This document shows positions 6,117 to 7,508 of a stretch of DNA of 7,508 nt, in pieces (the first letter of the stretch is position 1; every line of letters starts with the position of its first letter). Below the pieces are notes generated by a model. It was not told the origin of the DNA and did no database searches. It saw only the letters and a list, made by a program, of their open reading frames with translations. Origin of the DNA: JBBQQG01 sp038216175 (GTDB lineage: Bacteria; Patescibacteriota; Saccharimonadia; Saccharimonadales; OMJO01); contig JBBQQG010000030.1 of NCBI GenBank assembly GCA_038216175.1, positions 1 to 7,508 on the forward strand, in the 5' to 3' direction. A program made the translations under genes and the position numbers.

Positions 6117-6125
6117 AAAGGAGAG
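6117..6125 (+). promoter_or_regulatory. Strong Shine-Dalgarno sequence of the surface-protein gene
   Basis: AAAGGAGAG ends 3 nt before the ATG at 6129, and its GGAG core ends 5 nt before it. It is the only strong, properly placed ribosome binding site in the window and fixes this start codon. Confidence 0.8.
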
Positions 6126-6128
6126 ATT

Positions 6129-7508
6129 ATGAAATTATTTAAGCGACTTCGACTTCGAACTATGCTTGCAGGTCTTCTTGTTGTAGCTGCAGTAAGTTCA
6201 GTTGCTATCTTTACTAGCAACAGTAAAATTGACGCAAGTAGCGTCAGAAATTGTGACAGCAACGCAGTATTATATTGTGGTGCTTTAAGCGTTAATGAAC
6301 TTATTAATAAATATGATAATAACGGCGATGCTCAACATAAATATAGTGACATCCACGCCCTTTATAATAGTTTTGGTATATCCAGTAATGGTATACACAG
6401 TCTATCTAGTAAAGTTGCTATCGGCCAAGTTCACTCTGACGGTACTGTTTGGTTAAACGGACAGCAAATTGGTCAGAACGCAATGACTGCTGGACGTATA
6501 AATTTCCCTGGAAGCACTCCTATTCCTGGTACAAATGCCTTTATGCGATCTCCTATTGTCTCATTTAAAAGTAATTCGATTAATGCATATATCGGCTTTG
6601 AAAATGGTGTGCCTGCCTGGGCTGTACTTGATTCATGCGGTAACCCGGTTAAGTTCGCTCGACCTAGTACTTCATTTTCTAAGCTAGTACAAGACCCGGC
6701 TTCTGGAAAGTATGTAAAAGACGCAAATATTAGCAACGGTGGAACTGCAAAATACCTGCTTGCCGTAAACAATACTGGCCAAGCTCCTGACTTCAATGTT
6801 AATGTACGAGATTACTTACCTAGTGGCCAAACTTACGTTGCTGGCAGTACAAAAGTAAATGATGTGCCGATATACGACGGAGTAACTCGTGGCGGTATCA
6901 TAATCGGTAGGATGAACGCAGGTGAAGTTAAATGGGTTACATTCACAGCTAAAGTTAACCTACCTACTAATAAGTGTGGTGATACTACACTTATAAATAT
7001 GGCTCAGCTTGGTTCAATGCTAAGTACTCCTAAGTCTGACATTGCTAAGACACATACTAATATAGTCTGTATCGCTAAATGTTCAGCCTTAACTGTTCCT
7101 AGTTTGGATGTTGAAGTAAACCAGCCGTTAACATTTACTGCTTCAGTAATTGCTAAGAATGTTTCTGTCAGCTCATATACATTTAAGATTAACGGAATTC
7201 CAGTACAAACTGGAACAAAAAATACCTATGTATTCAAAACTACTGTAGCTGGCCCAAACACAATTAGTGTTAGCGCAAAGTTCTCAAATGGCGTTGTAGA
7301 CGGCGATAACGGTAACTGCGTAAAGAAAATAAACGTAACACCTATGCCTCCAATAATAAGCTGCGATAGCCTTACTGCTTCAAAAGATTTAGCACTAACT
7401 AACGAAGAAATAACATTCACTGCTTTAGGTTCTGCTAAGAACGCTACAATTACTGCCTACGAATTCTTCGTAAATGGTGTGTCTGTTCAGAAGACTGCTT
7501 CAAACACA
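6129..7508 (+). CDS. Secreted surface protein with DUF11 and Ig-like repeats (3' end beyond window)
   Basis: The frame stays open for 460 codons to the window edge, so the C-terminus and any anchor are not visible. Residues 1-36 form a signal peptide: a basic start (KLFKRLRLR), a hydrophobic core (about 12-29), then a polar region. Residues 40-180 form an N-terminal domain with Cys42, Cys50 and Cys170, containing GQVHSDGTVWLNG, AGRINFPGSTPIPGTNAFMR and SCGNPV. I associate this with surface proteins of Saccharibacteria and related CPR bacteria, from memory and unchecked. Residues about 195-312 resemble DUF11 (GGTAKYLLAVNNTGQAPDFN, VRDYLPSGQTYVAGS), a beta-sandwich found in many cell-surface proteins. 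From Cys318 a tandem Ig/PKD-like repeat of 94 residues begins. It probably works outside the cell, perhaps in adhesion or as an envelope layer; that role is inferred. It has its own promoter, leader hairpin and strong ribosome binding site. Confidence 0.85.
   Translation, partial: MKLFKRLRLRTMLAGLLVVAAVSSVAIFTSNSKIDASSVRNCDSNAVLYCGALSVNELINKYDNNGDAQHKYSDIHALYNSFGISSNGIHSLSSKVAIGQVHSDGTVWLNGQQIGQNAMTAGRINFPGSTPIPGTNAFMRSPIVSFKSNSINAYIGFENGVPAWAVLDSCGNPVKFARPSTSFSKLVQDPASGKYVKDANISNGGTAKYLLAVNNTGQAPDFNVNVRDYLPSGQTYVAGSTKVNDVPIYDGVTRGGIIIGRMNAGEVKWVTFTAKVNLPTNKCGDTTLINMAQLGSMLSTPKSDIAKTHTNIVCIAKCSALTVPSLDVEVNQPLTFTASVIAKNVSVSSYTFKINGIPVQTGTKNTYVFKTTVAGPNTISVSAKFSNGVVDGDNGNCVKKINVTPMPPIISCDSLTASKDLALTNEEITFTALGSAKNATITAYEFFVNGVSVQKTASNT
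7080..7508 (+). repeat. Tandem 94-residue Ig-like repeats in the surface protein
   Basis: Unit 1 runs from Cys318 (7080-7361) and unit 2 from Cys412 (7362 onward, cut by the window end). The first 49 residues align without gaps, with 19 identities by hand count, including Cys, LT, TFTA, AKN, Y-F, NG, VQ and NT. The period is 282 bp. DNA identity is visibly lower than for a recent duplication, so the repeats are old. More copies may follow beyond 7508. Confidence 0.7.

Noticed and set aside
5948..6262. Minus-strand frame of 104 codons across the regulatory gap
   Set aside because: It covers the promoter, hairpin, ribosome binding site and signal-peptide start of the surface-protein gene and resembles no family.
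6473..6796. Minus-strand frame of 107 codons inside the surface-protein gene
   Set aside because: The plus-strand frame is continuous from a signal peptide through DUF11, so this is an antisense shadow.
1..7508. CRISPR array, tRNA, rRNA, insertion sequence or phage genes
   Set aside because: No regularly spaced direct repeats, cloverleaf, transposase or integrase motifs, or terminal inverted repeats were found on reading both strands.

Overview
The window is AT-rich (roughly one third G+C by eye), bacterial and almost fully coding. Gene content points to a member of the Candidate Phyla Radiation (Patescibacteria), most likely a Saccharibacteria (TM7)-type genome. The pointers are a multi-pass sensor histidine kinase with a SMASHQLRTPLT H-box, a small DUF427 protein, a pyruvoyl-dependent arginine decarboxylase, and a large secreted DUF11/Ig-repeat surface protein with a short basic signal peptide. 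This assignment is inference from resemblance. No rRNA or other phylogenetic marker is present. All six complete genes end in TAA or TAG, and no in-frame TGA occurs in any reading frame called here, so UGA is not being read as glycine.

Layout. (1) 1-2435, plus strand: a promoter, a leader with a long hairpin, then three genes separated by only 2 and 3 bp. They are a pyruvoyl-dependent arginine decarboxylase, an unrecognised Gly/Ala-rich probable membrane protein, and a two-part protein whose C-terminal half looks like a GNAT acyltransferase. They look like one transcript and could form an arginine-to-agmatine/polyamine module, but only the first gene's function is well supported. (2) 2425-3339, minus strand: a DUF2156 / phosphatidylglycerol-lysyltransferase-C-like protein, overlapping the preceding gene tail to tail by 11 bp. 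(3) 3385-5559, plus strand, divergent from the DUF2156 gene across 45 bp: a membrane-bound hybrid-less sensor histidine kinase (about nine membrane helices, GAF-like region, HisKA, HATPase_c) with no response regulator nearby. (4) 5606-5908: a DUF427 protein, probably read from a leaderless or near-leaderless transcript. (5) 5909-6128: a 220-bp regulatory gap with a palindrome, a near-consensus sigma-70 promoter, a hairpin and a strong Shine-Dalgarno sequence. (6) 6129 to the window edge: the first 460 codons of a large secreted surface protein, cut by the end of the window, entering tandem 94-residue Ig-like repeats.

The least explained parts are the three-gene decarboxylase cluster with its structured leader, and the layered control region in front of the surface-protein gene. 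Only the surface-protein gene has a strong, well-placed Shine-Dalgarno sequence. The other genes appear to start without one, either by coupling or from very short leaders.
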